NCBI RefSeq assembly: GCF_027596085.1
Contig: NC_072451.1
Location: 9,563,098 to 9,627,097, forward strand
Reading direction: 5' to 3'
Length of the DNA stretch: 64,000 nucleotides
DNA from: Anoplopoma fimbria
Taxonomy: Eukaryota > Chordata > Actinopteri > Perciformes > Anoplopomatidae
Below are positions 11,819 through 25,490 of this stretch, piece by piece. The notes below the pieces were generated by a model. The model saw only the letters and a program-made list of their open reading frames with translations, made no database searches and was not told the DNA's origin. Positions within the stretch are counted from its first letter, which is position 1. Every line of letters begins with the position of its first letter. The position numbers were made by a program, and so were the translations under genes.

Positions 11819-12910
11819 TAGCTTCCGGTTTAAGTTCTACCCCCTTCCGGTTTAAACTCAGATCATACAATTGCCGATAATTTAGTTGGTTGAACAGATA
11901 CAGATAATGTTATACTCGCTCATCCCTAATATTAATGCATTAACTCTGCAAAGTATAAAAATGCATTCAGTTTTAAGCTTGTCTTTACAGAAATGACCTA
12001 TAGAACCCAGAAGAAGAATGCATTTGTTGTAAAGAGATACAGAGGTGAAATAATAGAAGTTGTGAAACATTAGTCAGGTAATCATATCTCATAAGAAGAC
12101 ACTTAATAAACACACAAAAGTATTTAAAGTAATAGTATAGGGATTACTGTAGCAACTGTCACCAGGGGTTACCCTGACAACAAATTAGTTATTCGACACC
12201 AGTGACACTAACAATATGAGAAAGCAGCTTTCTAGGAATGGACTTCATCATGTCAACATAACTGAGGGTGGATTTACTGATCTTATAAAGAAACTTTCTC
12301 AGTAACTCAAGTATCTTATTACTACCATATATATATATATATAGTGTGAAATGTTTGTCAAAGCTGCAGATTACCTTGTTTATACCCTTTGAAATTACTG
12401 AATAAAAAATTGTTTAATTTGTAATAAAGTTGGCTACTGTGAAAGGGAAAGTGTGGTTCTTACAGTGACTATTTACTGCCTGTAATAAAAGATTACATTT
12501 TCAAATTCAAGATGTTGGACCAGGTTTTTTGATCCTCATACATGCAAAACCCTTTTTGTTTTAGGTCCAGCCCATTGTCACTCCCAACTCGTGAAATACG
12601 ACAGCTTGGTCAATGGCCCTCTCGTCCAGCTGTGATGCTCTAAGTATATGACTTCATTAGCAGATTTTTCATAGAAAACAGCGTTTTAAGAGCCATTAAA
12701 AGGTAAGGTAAATTGTCAAATGACACATCATTGTCATGTAAATATGGTTGCATACTATGTCTTAGGTAGGATTTGGGAGAACCCAAAACAAGAAATACAC
12801 AAGGTAGGTTGAAACCCCTCAAAGGGTTTCACAATTCAGCTCTCACAATTCCGCTGTTTGTCAAAATTCTATGAATCATGTCAGACTGGCTCAGCAAACT
12901 CAAAACACAC

Positions 12911-12911
<1 letters not shown>
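11819..12911. other. No recognised feature (1.1 kb)
   Basis: A small (AT)n run lies at 12328-12343. The rest is unassigned. Confidence 0.5.

Positions 12912-12992
<81 letters not shown>
12912..12992. repeat. (CA)n microsatellite
   Basis: About 40 uninterrupted CA units. Confidence 0.98.
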
Positions 12993-12993
<1 letters not shown>

Positions 12994-13299
12994 TCACGCT
13001 CCATGGCATCAATCTTATCTCACATATGACACACTGCACGCCTGCACACCAAACACATTTTAATGCATCAGGCTTAGGGCTGTGGCCTTGTATTTACCTA
13101 ACTACAGCTTTCATTTGGTTTTCACTGACTCTCCAGGTAAAACCAGGAAATCAGTAAAACCAGGAAATCAGTGTTACAGCTTGCTGTCATACATCTGTAT
13201 TCAGCTCTCTAATTCTACAGATTGATATTACATCAGCCATCACAAGCACATAGTTTTTTATTTGCTCTGGAGTCTCTTTCACACAGCTGAAAGAATAAG
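12993..13299. other. No recognised feature
   Basis: A GTAAAACCAGGAAATCA word is duplicated in tandem at about 13137-13170. Nothing else is recognised. Confidence 0.5.
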
Positions 13300-13372
13300 G
13301 GTACAATTGTCGTACACTCCATAATTTCCCAAAGGAGATGAATAAAGTCTCTCCTAATCTAATCTATTTTAT
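13300..13372 (+). mobile_element. LINE 3'-end remnant
   Basis: ATAATTTCCC, AAAGGAGATGAATAAAGTCT and a (CTAAT)n-like tail match the form of CR1/L2-type 3' ends: a TTTCCC word, a short hairpin-like word, AATAAA and then a short tandem tail. The rest of the element is missing. Confidence 0.45.
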
Positions 13373-15690
13373 TTCATTAAATTCTATAGGAATATATCCA
13401 AGCAACACATTAATGTTATGGAATAATAGAACTATAGTTGGATCTACTCGTGCCCTAGATGGTGTAGTTTTTGTTTCTTTTTTTGCAAGTTGTTTTTTAT
13501 GCATTTCCTGTAACTGTGTTGCTTAAACCCGGGTTATGTGTTTAACGTCTTCGCTTTTTTTGTATATTATAGTTTCTTCTTCGTGTGTCAAATATGCTGC
13601 TCTGCTTCTAGCTTGTTCATGTCTGCGATTGGTCATATGCTGCAAAAACTGCCCTTTTAATGTGAACGCACTCTTGGCTAAAATGGAGAAACCCTGGCCG
13701 GATTTACAGAGTTGATAACCACTGTTGTAGGACAGTTTAGCAGGATCTTAGTTATTAGGGTTAGTTAAGCCAGATGACCGCAAGATGCCCTGTGTATGTT
13801 GAACTGGTTCATTGTACAGGGCCCTAATTTTGCCATTAGTCTACTCTGCTATAAACTTCCTTGTTTTGCCTGTTCCCATGTCATGTGCTCATTATGTTCC
13901 AGCTATTAACCAGTGTACGTTGTCTGTTTTTTTTTGCTCTACTTAAACTTTCTCATCTCCTGCAATGGAGTCTCTGTTCAACCCAGAACCATTAACACTT
14001 TAAAGTACCTTGTACCACTCGAAGTAAACTAAACACATAAACTGCCACTGACATGGCTCAAAGAGATGTATTTTCACTTTTCAACTAAAAGCATTACCTT
14101 ACCCCATCTGCAGCTGAATAGTTATACTGAATGATATAGAAAAAGTGATATTTATAAGGGAAATTTGATGAATTGTATATTTATATCATTACAATGTATA
14201 TATAAAAATGTCAACGACGAGGTCAACGCATAAATGCACATATCTCTACACCTCAGGGCATTATGACAGTTTTCCTTTCATTTCATTAGTCATCAGGTTT
14301 TGTGTTTGCTCTCTATTTAAAACAAAATCTATTCAAGTTTGACTTAGAGCACACATAGTGTTAGCCAACCGCTATTAATAGTCTAATGCGTGTTAGTGTA
14401 GCGCTAGCGATAGCTGAGCACCAATGTTATCTCCCGTTAGCCCTACGGAGGGAGTGTGAAGCAGTTAGCATATGATTGTGGTTTGAGGAGGCGTTGATAA
14501 GAGAATACAGATTAGCAGTGGTGGAAGGTTTTGTCTTAAGCCCTCTGATAAAATTCTTCGTCATGGCACACAAAGGCCCAGGTGCACCGAAGATGATAAT
14601 GACACACACGCAATCACTGTAACCAGTTTATGTGTGCGTGCAGACATATGCATATGATGAAGTTTGATTTAAAAGTGCACATTTACAATTGAAAGTGCAC
14701 ATTTTACACTGTTGTTGTGTTTTACTTAACTTTTTACTTTCTACTTATTCATTATCTCAGTAGAATAAGGGACAAAAGTTTAGAATGCAACAATCAATCC
14801 AATGTTTGCCAACTATTAAATTATTCTGCAGCTATTTTGATCCATACGTTAATTTGATTAAATGTTTTAATAAAAAAAAGATAATAATTCTGTGATTCCA
14901 GACTTTTAAATGTGAAAATGTTTTGGTTTCTTTAATCCTTTGGGACGGTAAACTGAATATCAATGAGGTGCAGATAAAACAAGAAATATAAGGACATCAT
15001 TTTGGACTTTGAGAAACACTGATAGACATTTTTCCCCATATTCTAACATTTTTAGACCAATCATTCAATTCAAATTTTAATACAGCGCGACTAAAGCAAA
15101 AGATGAACTAAAATGATGAAGGGAAATTCAGGTGACACCTGCAATATTACCTAATATCGAGGCCCCTTCGTCTTCATGGGTTTCCCTCTAAAATTTCCCA
15201 ACAGATTTTGGAAACATTACTAGTGTCTGGACTAAATTCCTCTTGAAAATGTTGCACTTTTCCTTTAACCTGACATTTTCCCTTTTGTTTTTGTTGAGGT
15301 GATGGCTGTCCTGTAATCAGCTGTATTTGTAAGAGAGGCTCCACTCCTAATGTGTTGTTCCCTGTTAAGGGGAGAGAGATGAATGACCAAGTGAATGAAT
15401 GGATAAACTCTCGTCAGCATGCGACGCTGCAGGTTCCTGAAATTGCCTGTTGGGGGTAGACAGAGCAGCAGCTAAACTGTAATTTCAGCCCCTAAAACAG
15501 TGTTTAGGCCGGTGTCTGACGTTCGCCCGCAGACTCACTGTTTGCATCTGCAGTCTTTTACACTCCATTAAGGGCAATTTTGCCTCTCATCTGAGTCATT
15601 GGCCCTGCTGTGGGCTTTGTTGTTTATGACGCTTTAAATACTTAAATACACCACAGTCACGCCGCGCATGTAAACTGACCCTCTGCCAGT
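13373..15690. other. No recognised gene or repeat (2.3 kb)
   Basis: No exon-like frame with splice sites and no known repeat were found. The stretch 15290-15660 is less AT-rich and free of visible repeats; see the finding on candidate conserved sequence. Confidence 0.45.
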
Positions 15691-15727
15691 CTGTGTGTGT
15701 GTTTGTGTTTGTGTGTGTGTGTGTGTT
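15691..15727. repeat. Interrupted (GT)n
   Basis: GT units with TTT interruptions (GTGTGTTTGTGTTTGTG), lying 126 bases before a CA array. Confidence 0.85.
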
Positions 15728-15847
15728 TAATGTGTAGCAGTGACGCATCATCATGCCTGTGGTCCTGTCATTAAGGTACTGTAAATAGGGCTTAGGAGGG
15801 TAAATGATGCCACCAAGCAAAAAACACTCGCAGACAGAGACAGAGCA

Positions 15848-15853
<6 letters not shown>

Positions 15854-15930
<77 letters not shown>
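15854..15930. repeat. (CA)n microsatellite
   Basis: About 38 uninterrupted CA units. Confidence 0.98.
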
Positions 15931-15932
<2 letters not shown>

Positions 15933-16599
15933 GAGCTACCATTCATTCAGACTTGCTTCTACAGGCAGAATTCTGTCCTGTTACTCTAAGCAAAAAAAAC
16001 CGTGCAGAGCAAGTTTGATGCTTTTTTTCTTATTATCTCCGCCAGGAGAATTATGAGAAGTGCTTTCAAATGCATGGGTTTCATGAGTGAGTGTGCACCT
16101 GTGTCTGACGACGGCTAATCTCACATTCTGCTGCAGAAAACTGCACGATATCTTGGGTGGCCACTTACGGCTGTGTGCTCAAGGACCTCTCACGGTTGCG
16201 CCAACTCACACTTTCACAAAACACCTTTTATTGCCTGTTTTATACTGCCCACTGACTTACCCGGCCACTAGTGATAACACAGTGGTTGATGAGTCGAACA
16301 AACACAGGAACTTCACCCCAAAAACTGCTGTTTGTGTCAGATTTGACTTATTTTGTTAAAAGTCGCTAGTCAGTGAAGCTAACATCAATCACGATCTTTT
16401 CCTTGTTCAAACTAATAAGTTTTGTTGCCTAAACCTAATATCCTGTGAAGAAAAAAGTTTGTTTTGTTACGAACTCTTCACTTGTTCCATACACCCTCCA
16501 ATCATGTACTCCAATTATGTCAACTCCCTCCTACCCCCCCTCTATTAGCATTTGGTTATATGTGAATTATGACTGTTTAAATGTGTTCATGTTCATTAA
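15931..16599. other. Unassigned
   Basis: A GTTTTGTTGCCTAAACCTAA word at 16420-16439 matches, on the minus strand, the GTTTAGGCAAC family. The rest is not recognised. Confidence 0.45.
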
Positions 16600-16715
16600 A
16601 TGTTATGTATTTTAGGTCAAAGGCTGACTGAACTATGGTAAAGGTTTGGTTAAGGTTAGGCAAATAAAACACTTGGTTTAGGTTGGGAAAAAGGTTATCT
16701 TTCTGTGTGATGGAA
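16600..16715 (+). repeat. Fragment of the GTTTAGGCAAC dispersed family
   Basis: GGTTTGGTTAAGGTTAGGCA, AACACTTGGTTTAGGTTGGG and AAAAAGGTTATC follow the order of words seen in the copies near 19.7, 45.6 and 48.6 kb. Confidence 0.45.
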
Positions 16716-18544
16716 TGCAAAGTTGGACACGCTACACATTCACCCCGACCTCCAACCCCTCACTTTCCAACCTTTCTACATAACCTAGCACTACTGCTTG
16801 TGTTGGTATTGAAAGTTGGCCTTGGATGTACATCACGTGAGGAATCATCCGACATGGACATAATTCCAAGTGACACCTTTAATAAAATATTTCCCCTTCA
16901 TGATGTTGGTAAATTCCCTCTGTTTCTACCAGATTATGTAAATTCAAGTGAACAAAACACATTGTCATTCAAGAAGTCACGTTTATTATTCACATAGCAT
17001 AATATCTACTGAATTGATCTGTGACTAAAAGATAATCGAGACAGAGCGTAGGTGGGAGATAAAGTCTGGTATTTGTTTATATCACTCTCTTTCTGTTTCT
17101 TATCACGCAGAGAGTGTTGTGTGTCTCTCTGGCTCCTCATTTCCGTTTCATGGCTGTCTGACTGTGGTCTGAAACAACATGCTTGCGCATTACATAACGT
17201 CACTGTGTGTGTGTTTTCCAGCAGTTTGCAGCACGCTTGATGCCAAGACTGTATCCATGGAGACGTAATTGACCGAGGATGTCATAATCCACCAGTTGCC
17301 ATAAAAACATTCGGAGGGAACTCTTGATATATGACTGTTTACAATCTTTCTCTCTTCTAAATCAGCATGCGGAGAGCCCAATGACACATTCTTCTTTCCA
17401 CTTTTTTTTCTTACTCTGTCCCCATTTCCCTCCATCCCTTTCCTTCTCTCTTTTACTTTCTGACTCCCATCATTGTCTACCTCACTCTAGATCTCTTCTT
17501 TTCTTTACCCTTATCATTCTTTCACTCTCCCACCTTAATATCGCTTTTATCTTTCTAATTTATTGTCTTCCATGCTCTTCCTAAACTTCAACAATAGATC
17601 AATAGATTCTAAAACGAGAAAGTATATAACTATCTCAATTTATCTCACACTCCTTGCTGTCATTACCCATATGTTTGTGTTTCGCAGAAGAAGTATTGCA
17701 CTGTAATGAGAAACAGGAATGGCATGTGTTGCAATTGGACTGACAGTCCCACGCAGAGGCTGAGACATTGGGCAACCGACCAGTAGATAGTTGTCAAGTG
17801 GTTTGGATTCTTCAGGTCTGGTGGTTTGAATGGGTTACAGGATTTACTGGATCGCTGGATTGTGTTGTCTGACGCAGCAAGTCTGTAAACAGACACGGGG
17901 TGCAGATTCACTGTGTGTGTGTTTTATTGAGTTATGTCTAAGACTCTGGCAATTAAATGTCCTCATGAAACAGTAAAATCCCCTTTTTGAGGGTTCACAT
18001 TTTGACTAGTTCTGGTTCTTTAGATATTTTAACTGTAAGGGCAAGTTTTGTACTGCAAGTGATGAATAGTCAAACACTAGATTCATCCACACCACTGAAA
18101 GTACATATGACCTTAACATTATGCAGACGACTAATGCTTATATGTTTTGCTTGATTACATGTTTATTTCAGGAATGACAGGTTTACTTTTAGATCTCAAG
18201 TGAGCAATACTAAGTTAATCAACTGCATCCCCAGACCTGTGCTTACTGTAATGCAATTATGTTACCACAGTCAACTGAGTCGCATCATGTAGAGGCAAAC
18301 TAAGAGGCTCTAAACTCTGTAGATTAAAGAATGAAAAGGTACCAAAAGCCCCAACTAGTAAATGGGGACATGGACTCTCTCCTCCCAACAACTCAATCTC
18401 TACTGTAAACTGTTGAATAAAGGCCAAAAAATAATAAAGATCTTTCTATCCCAACGGTTCCTTGCTGGACTTCTGTTCCAGTGATGTCAGCACATTCTGA
18501 CATCTTAGCAGCAGTCCTCCCAAGAAAAAGCAAATACCCCAAAA
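16716..18544. other. No recognised gene (1.8 kb)
   Basis: A strongly pyrimidine-rich tract occupies about 17390-17530. Several open frames exist but have no domain motif. Confidence 0.5.
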
Positions 18545-18632
18545 ATGCCAAAATCTATGCTTCAAAACAACAGTCCACAAACCAATGAGTGACGTCACCG
18601 TTACTAAGTCCACTTCTTATATACAGTCTATG
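18545..18632 (-). repeat. Dispersed repeat family, copy B (short)
   Basis: The minus strand reads CATAGACTGTATATAAGAAG, TGGACTTAGT, GGTGACGTCACTCATTGG and TTTGTGGACTGTTGTTTTGA. This is the left end of the family of copies A, C and D. A perfect CRE palindrome, TGACGTCA, lies at 18590-18597. Confidence 0.8.
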
Positions 18633-18674
18633 GTGCACATAGATTTTTTCTGTATATGAACATGATCCCTAGCT

Positions 18675-19670
<996 letters not shown>

Positions 19671-19750
19671 ATTTAGGTTTAGGCAACCAAACTACTTTGC
19701 TGGGTTAAGGAAAGAAAAGATGATGGTTTGGGCTTAAATAAGTAGTACTT
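19671..19750 (+). repeat. GTTTAGGCAAC dispersed family, fragment
   Basis: AATTTAGGTTTAGGCAACCA, AACTACTTTGCTGGGTTAAG, GAAAGAAAAGATGATGGTTT and GGGCTTAAATAAGTA follow the same order as the 48.6 kb copy (TTAGGCGAC, GTTAGGTTAAGGAAAACCAT, GGGCTTAAAATAAGT). Confidence 0.6.
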
Positions 19751-20504
19751 TCTTTTACTTTCCATTGGCACTGTAGCAGTACTTTCATCACGTTTCTTCT
19801 TATTTGTGCAACTTCACCTGAATGAAGTCAGAAAAGGTTCTTACTTTTCCTGCTCATTCATACTGCTTTTCCTTAAAATAACCCAATGTTGGTAAGAACA
19901 TTTCTGAACAAAGGAATAAAACGTGCAGCTCTCAGATACATAGGCAGATTGCACGTAAAATAACGAGAATGTCACTTTTTCCACCGTTACAAAAAGAAGT
20001 AAAAAAAACGAATGTGCCTTGTTTTCAGCACTTTGTTGATTATTATCTTGACGTATTACATCACAAGAATTATGAACGTTTGCGAATATTGTAGAGATTT
20101 AGGCTTTTTGACAATTATGTCTTTCAAGCTCATACATACAAACATACATCTAAAATGGTCCAAAGTAGTAGTAGTAATTAATATCACTCAGTTGGAATTT
20201 AAATTATTTTGCACTGTATTTTTAGCGGTGGTATCTGCTCTGATGAACAGTGGTTTTAAATTTTAGAAGATATGTGATATTCTGAGCCAGCTTTACATAA
20301 AAAAGGGGCATAGAGTGTAGATCTCTTCATTGCTTGTGAAACCATCCTACCTTTTCATATAGTACACAGTGATGAGCACGATCTTTGTCTCCTGTAATGT
20401 AACACAGCGCACAGGTTTTTCAAGTTGTTTCAAGGTAGAATGAGCAGCATGGGAGCACAGATATCTCCACAGTCAAGGACACAACAGCTGATTGCACAAA
20501 GGAT
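19751..20504. other. No recognised feature
   Basis: AT-rich unassigned sequence. Confidence 0.5.
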
Positions 20505-20850
20505 TTTTATTAGGGTTCAAGCACCGAAGGGTTTGTGTCGGTTTGTTATTATTTGAGCTGGAACGAGCCAGAATAACTTGCCCAAATAAATGGAAATGTA
20601 CTAGTGCTTCCCAAAAAATATCACTCCAATTGTAATTAACGCCCAAAACACGTTGCTTGGAAAGGCAACACCCCTCACTCCAATTTGACACACATATCCA
20701 GCTCAATATGCTCTATTAAAAAACCTTGGACCGTATAAGTCCAGCTGACTAGACTTTACGCCATTTTTTTTTTTTTGAAAAAACATATTTTTGACACCTG
20801 ACCGTAGATCAAAAATTGTTTGTCCAATTTGTTTGATATCTGTGTTGGTA
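20505..20850 (+). repeat. Decayed dispersed fish repeat
   Basis: TTATTAGGGTTCAAGCACCG, AAGGGTTTGTG, then TTTGACACACATATCCAGCT, ACGCCATTTTTT, TTTTTGACACCTGACCGTAG and ATCAAAAATTGTTTGTCCAA recall a common teleost repeat that starts TTATTAGGGTCCGAGCACCG. There is only one copy in this window, so the call depends on memory of the family. Confidence 0.4.
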
Positions 20851-22370
20851 TAATATTGTTAATGTAGATTAAAAGGACCAAGCACAGAACTGATTAGTGA
20901 TTATAAAAGGGACCATAAGTAAAGTGTTCCTATTCTATTGAGTATGCTTTATGCCAGTTATGAGCATGAATATCCAAACCAAGACCATCTGATTTACTTA
21001 GTTATACATTTTAATTATTTTTATAGTTTTGGCAGTTTGGCTACAAGGATGTAAAAGCAAAAATGTGCTGCTCTATATTCATCACTTGTTTTCCAAGCAA
21101 ACCGACCGCTTGAAAATAAGGCTTAACATTTGTCATAGATGACAGTACATCAGTGACCTCTATCAGAAAGCTTTTGACAGCTGGGCAGAGCCACAACACA
21201 GTCATTAATGGGCCAGCCTCACCACAGTCATGTAGTATCGTGACACTTTACGTCATCACTTGATGGATGTGTAGAAAACAATTATTGTTTTTTTGGTTTT
21301 ACAAATATTATTTCTCTGGATTAGGACTTCAGAGCGAGAGAGTTGGTATGCATCCTATATCACTGGCCTACCAAGTTGATTATAAAATATATGTGTATTT
21401 ATAGCCATTACATATACAGTAGATTCTGCATATGGAGGTCAGTTACTTCCATTTATCTCTATCAAGTTACATTTCAAATGATGGTAGACATGCCTAGGGC
21501 TACCAAAATGAACATTACTCCGTGTGGATTACCAGGGACTGATGAACATCAACACAAAAACATGGGGAATATCATGTGGTCATGAGATTCCTTCCATTTA
21601 ATGAGTAACAAACAACTTTATACAAGTAAAAATGAACAATAAACAAGTTGTGAAATGTAAGGGGAAACAGTTCTGTCATCCACCAGCATTCTTTTAACCG
21701 CATATGTTCAAGCTCTGTCTCACTCTCACTTGGGCTTGAAATGCAGTCTTTGGAGAAGGAACAGTCTGATTTTAGAAACAGCTACAGTGTCTTTGATTTG
21801 TGTTCTCTCTGTGTTTCTTTTGCACATACTGTGGGCTCAGGGTCAAAGGTCAAAGAGTAAGATACAGATCAGGCACCCTGATGAAAGATGGCCGAGACAG
21901 ATTTGCTTATCAATGGTTATGACAGAAGTATTATCCAATAGGACAGGGAGAAACCTGATGGGCCTGTACTGTTTGGGACGATACCACAGTACAGATCCAC
22001 ACTGCGGCCTTTACTGGCTCTGCGTCCACATTCAGTCCTTTTCTCTAACCACTGTAGCATGAAAGTATGGTGGCCAGCTGCTCACTGGGTCCCTCCGCCT
22101 CACTCCCCACCACTCTGGTAAGGTACAAGCTAACTAGCAACTAGCCAGCCATGGGTTTCCAGAGCTGCAACAACACTTTACGGCCTTACTGTGTTGTCAC
22201 CATAACAACTAACAACAATCATAATTATCTCTTGTACAAGTCATAATAACAACGCCAAAAAATTCAATGTCCAGTCTACTGCTAATTTAAGTCCCAACTG
22301 TCCAGAGCGAGTGGCTATCCTGCTTTGCCAGGGTTAAGTCATTGCATCAACCATAGAACCATGTACATTT
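20851..22370. other. No recognised feature (1.5 kb)
   Basis: Only chance frames are present (for example 21730-22062, no motif). Confidence 0.5.
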
Positions 22371-22394
22371 TCTAGGTTTTCTATAAAACCTAGA
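22371..22394. repeat. 10-bp perfect inverted repeat
   Basis: TCTAGGTTTT, spacer CTAT, then AAAACCTAGA. An outer pair of words (GTCATTG on the left at about 22338, CAATGAC on the right at about 22397) is also complementary but unequally spaced. Confidence 0.75.
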
Positions 22395-23158
22395 TTCAAT
22401 GACAGATCAGATAAAGGAACATCCATTGCTGTCACGTAAGATGAGTAGGACAGTAGCCAGCCTTTCACTATAAAGTTTTACATCACAGTTCATAAAATAT
22501 CGTTTTATCTTGGATTCTTTTCACATCTTGTAATTTTTACTGGTTTCTACAAACGGGGGATGTACATAGTAGAGTACATGGGGTTGATTTGCACACTGCA
22601 AATAAGTCAGAGAGGAAAGAGGTGAGTGGTAAATGAAGGGTAACAAATGGCAATGGAGCAGAATGAAGAACAAATGACCTGCCAGGCCTGTCATGTTGTC
22701 TGTGTTCACATGGCGTGTCATATTGACATTGCTTGGCTTCCTGCTGTGAGAGAGGCTCAGTTAGTACAGTAGAGTAATAGTCTCTCTCCACATTCGAGTC
22801 AACATTTCAACTTGTAAAACAGCCCTCTATGACACAAACTGCACCAGGAACAAACATCCTGCAACTGACGTATTGATGGCAAAACAGCCAAAAACCTATT
22901 CAACCAATCAGAGTGATTTCATATTTTTTTATTGCCATTTAGACCAGATCTCATTTGATCTTTCAACCTTTTGCAAAATGTATGAGTTTCTTTCCAGTGT
23001 TCTTTATTTCTATCTTTTTTTGCTTGTTTGTTTGTTTCTATACAGAAAGGTACCCTGTGTTCATTCTTAAGGTTAAATGCTCATTCGTATGATTAAGCAG
23101 AAACTAAATAAATTGTGCCCGGGGCCTAATGATGGGCTTCAGTGGAGATGGAATGTCA
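22395..23158. other. No recognised feature
   Basis: Unassigned. Confidence 0.5.
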
Positions 23159-23180
23159 CATAGCATAGCATAGCATAGCA
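23159..23180. repeat. (TAGCA)n short tandem repeat
   Basis: Four units of CATAG/TAGCA immediately upstream of the MITE. Confidence 0.85.
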
Positions 23181-23199
23181 ATGTTTCATAACACACATA

Positions 23200-23425
23200 C
23201 AGTACCAGTGAAAAGTTTGGACACACCTTCTCATTCAATGGTTTTTATTTTTTCATTTTTTTTCTACATTGTAGATTAATATTGAAGACATCCAAACTAT
23301 GAAGGAACACATATGGAATTATGTGGTAAACAAACAAATGCTCAACAAACCAGAATATGTTTTATATTTTAGATTCTTCAAAGTAGTTGAATGAGGAGGT
23401 GTGTCCAAACTTTTGACTGGTACTG
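23200..23425. mobile_element. Tc1/mariner-type MITE, complete
   Basis: This 226-bp non-autonomous element lies between TA dinucleotides (23198-23199 and 23426-23427), the target duplication of Tc1/mariner elements. Its terminal inverted repeats are 39 bp with two mismatches: CAGTACCAGTGAAAAGTTTG on the left against CAGTACCAGTCAAAAGTTTG on the complement of the right end, followed in both by GACACACC. The interior words ACTATGAAGGAACACATATG and GAATTATGTGGTAA are those of a MITE widespread in fish. It has no coding capacity and would have depended on a transposase supplied in trans. Confidence 0.93.
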
Positions 23426-23427
23426 TA

Positions 23428-23739
23428 CACACATGCTCAAATCACAACAGCCTTGTACGTAGAGTTGCTTGTTCAAACACGGCTATACACAGGGCTTTGC
23501 ACAGCAGCAGTGTGAAGATAAATAGGGAGGATAAATCTGCTACACATATCCATGTTCCTCCAAGGAAGCTTTTTTTGGTCAGGAATTGTTTGATGAATAT
23601 GGGTAATACAAATTTTGCACTCGGTTGGATTGCTAGAAGTTAGTATGCCTATCAGACAGGTTGGAGAAAAAAAACAGGTGAAAACTTTCGCTGTTCCCTT
23701 CATTGTCATTCTCTACCCAGCACCAGAGGCCCATGACCT
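23428..23739. other. No recognised feature
   Basis: Unassigned. Confidence 0.5.
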
Positions 23740-23979
23740 GGACTTGGACCTGCATCATTTTACCCTAACCCGTTACTGAATCCTGTACCCTGCTGAACCC
23801 TGAACCCTAAACCCTGTACCCGTTCCTGCTATCCTTTGGACTCTATTCTATTTCTGTTTGGACATGCCAATAAGCACATGTAACTTCACCTTTGCAATAA
23901 ACCCCTGAGTTGTTGCTGCTAGCCTGCATTGACTGCATTTGGGTTCTTCCCTTGGCATCTCACTTACACCCACATGACA
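23740..23979 (+). mobile_element. Possible LTR 3' end (plus strand)
   Basis: AATAAA at 23896-23901 is followed after about 50 bases by GCATTTGGGTTC and, at 23979, by an end in CACATGACA. Both solo LTRs above, read on their own strand, carry GCTTTTGGGTCC or TTTTTGGGTCC shortly before a terminal TGACA. No matching TG start or 5-bp duplication was found, so the 5' limit is a guess. Confidence 0.45.
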
Positions 23980-25404
23980 GTACAAACTAGCCAAAAATGC
24001 CAATTCAGTGCCTGTTCAACTACTGCAAAATACATCTCCAGTATAAAGAAGAAGGGTTCAGCCATGTCATAGGCACTTTAACTTTACTGTTACTGCTTCT
24101 GCATCCATGCTGGCCAGCAAGTACCTTAACCTCCTGACTGCCAGCCTCCTGCCCGAGTCCCGGCCTGCCTCCCAGTCAGCTAGATTTAGGAACACTAGCC
24201 TCCAGCCTGCCTGCCCCCTTGCTGGCTAGCCTGCAAGCATCCTGCCCCCAGAGCCCCTATTGTTGCTTGGCACCCACTTGCATGATATTCATGCTTATTT
24301 TAGACAGTGACAGGAAATGAGTGGAAAGGGAGCTGGGAAATGACATGCAACAAGTGGTCGAAAGAAAGTACAGTTACTCAATCCCTATACTTAGACAAAG
24401 GCTAAACTTCTGACCCTATTGGCAGGACATGACCATATGGTTACTGACTCTCACATTGATCAGTATGTCAACCTACAATTGAAACTATCCAACTGGCTAA
24501 CTACAACAGGCTAACCTGCAAAATAACTAGCTTCAAAGTCAAAAATAAAGTTAATCCACTGGGTCTTCACATCCTCAGTTGATGGGGGCAGAAGAAGGCT
24601 TTTCTGTTGGTTCTTGAAGCCAGCAACCGAACAAGTAGCCTGCTTAGCTAGTAGCCTACTGTGTTACTATAGGTCAAGGTACGAGGTAGTCACAATCGCA
24701 TAAATTCACCCAGGATGGCAGAAATGGTCACATAGCTGGAGGGGGTTCGATGGCACAGCAATCCCATAGGACCTCATATCCAGCAGAAAAATCTGGCTAG
24801 CTTGTTGTTGCTCTTTTGGCTTACTTTGGGGGTCTCTAGACTCAACAGGGACACATGAAAGCCTTGAAAAAGTGCATCTTGAATAATATGGTTGGACAGA
24901 CATGAGCTGACGTGAAATCGCGAGGAAGAATCATTTATCTTTTTCATAATGATTTCTCCACATGGAAAACGCGATATCGAAGCTCCTTAAAGTACTCCAT
25001 CTTATCCACCAATCGGCATAGTTGGGAAATGTTGGACGTGCACAGAAAGGCAAACCCCTTCCACACAACTTGAAATTCAACAATGCTATTAAATATCAGT
25101 TAAGAAGTAGATAAGAATATGCCTTCACTAACATCAGCTCTATCCCACCCTGTCAACATAAGTTAGCTCAGCGTCTTACCTCCCTATCTGCTGGAATTGT
25201 GTTCTCCCTCTTGCAGGGTCAATATTGACCAAGTCTGTATGTGTGCGTAGCGAACGTACAGTAATTACAGCTCCAATAGAAGCTGAGCTGGGTTGCTCAA
25301 CACTGAAAAGCAGACAAAGGCATCAGTCAGATAGATTTACTCGGACCTCACATGGGAGGGGAAACAGGAGCATGGAGAGTTCCTGGAAATACACTTATAC
25401 ACTT

Positions 25405-25405
<1 letters not shown>
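23980..25405. other. Unassigned (1.4 kb)
   Basis: 24120-24260 is rich in CTGCC/GCCTCC words. It could be part of the LTR-like element next to it, but I cannot show that. No gene is recognised. Confidence 0.45.

Positions 25406-25486
<81 letters not shown>
25406..25486. repeat. (CA)n microsatellite
   Basis: About 40 uninterrupted units. Confidence 0.98.

Positions 25487-25490
<4 letters not shown>

Noticed and set aside
23790..23820. CCCTGAACCCTAAACCCTG resembling interstitial telomere repeats
   Set aside because: Too short and irregular, and not TTAGGG-type in phase.
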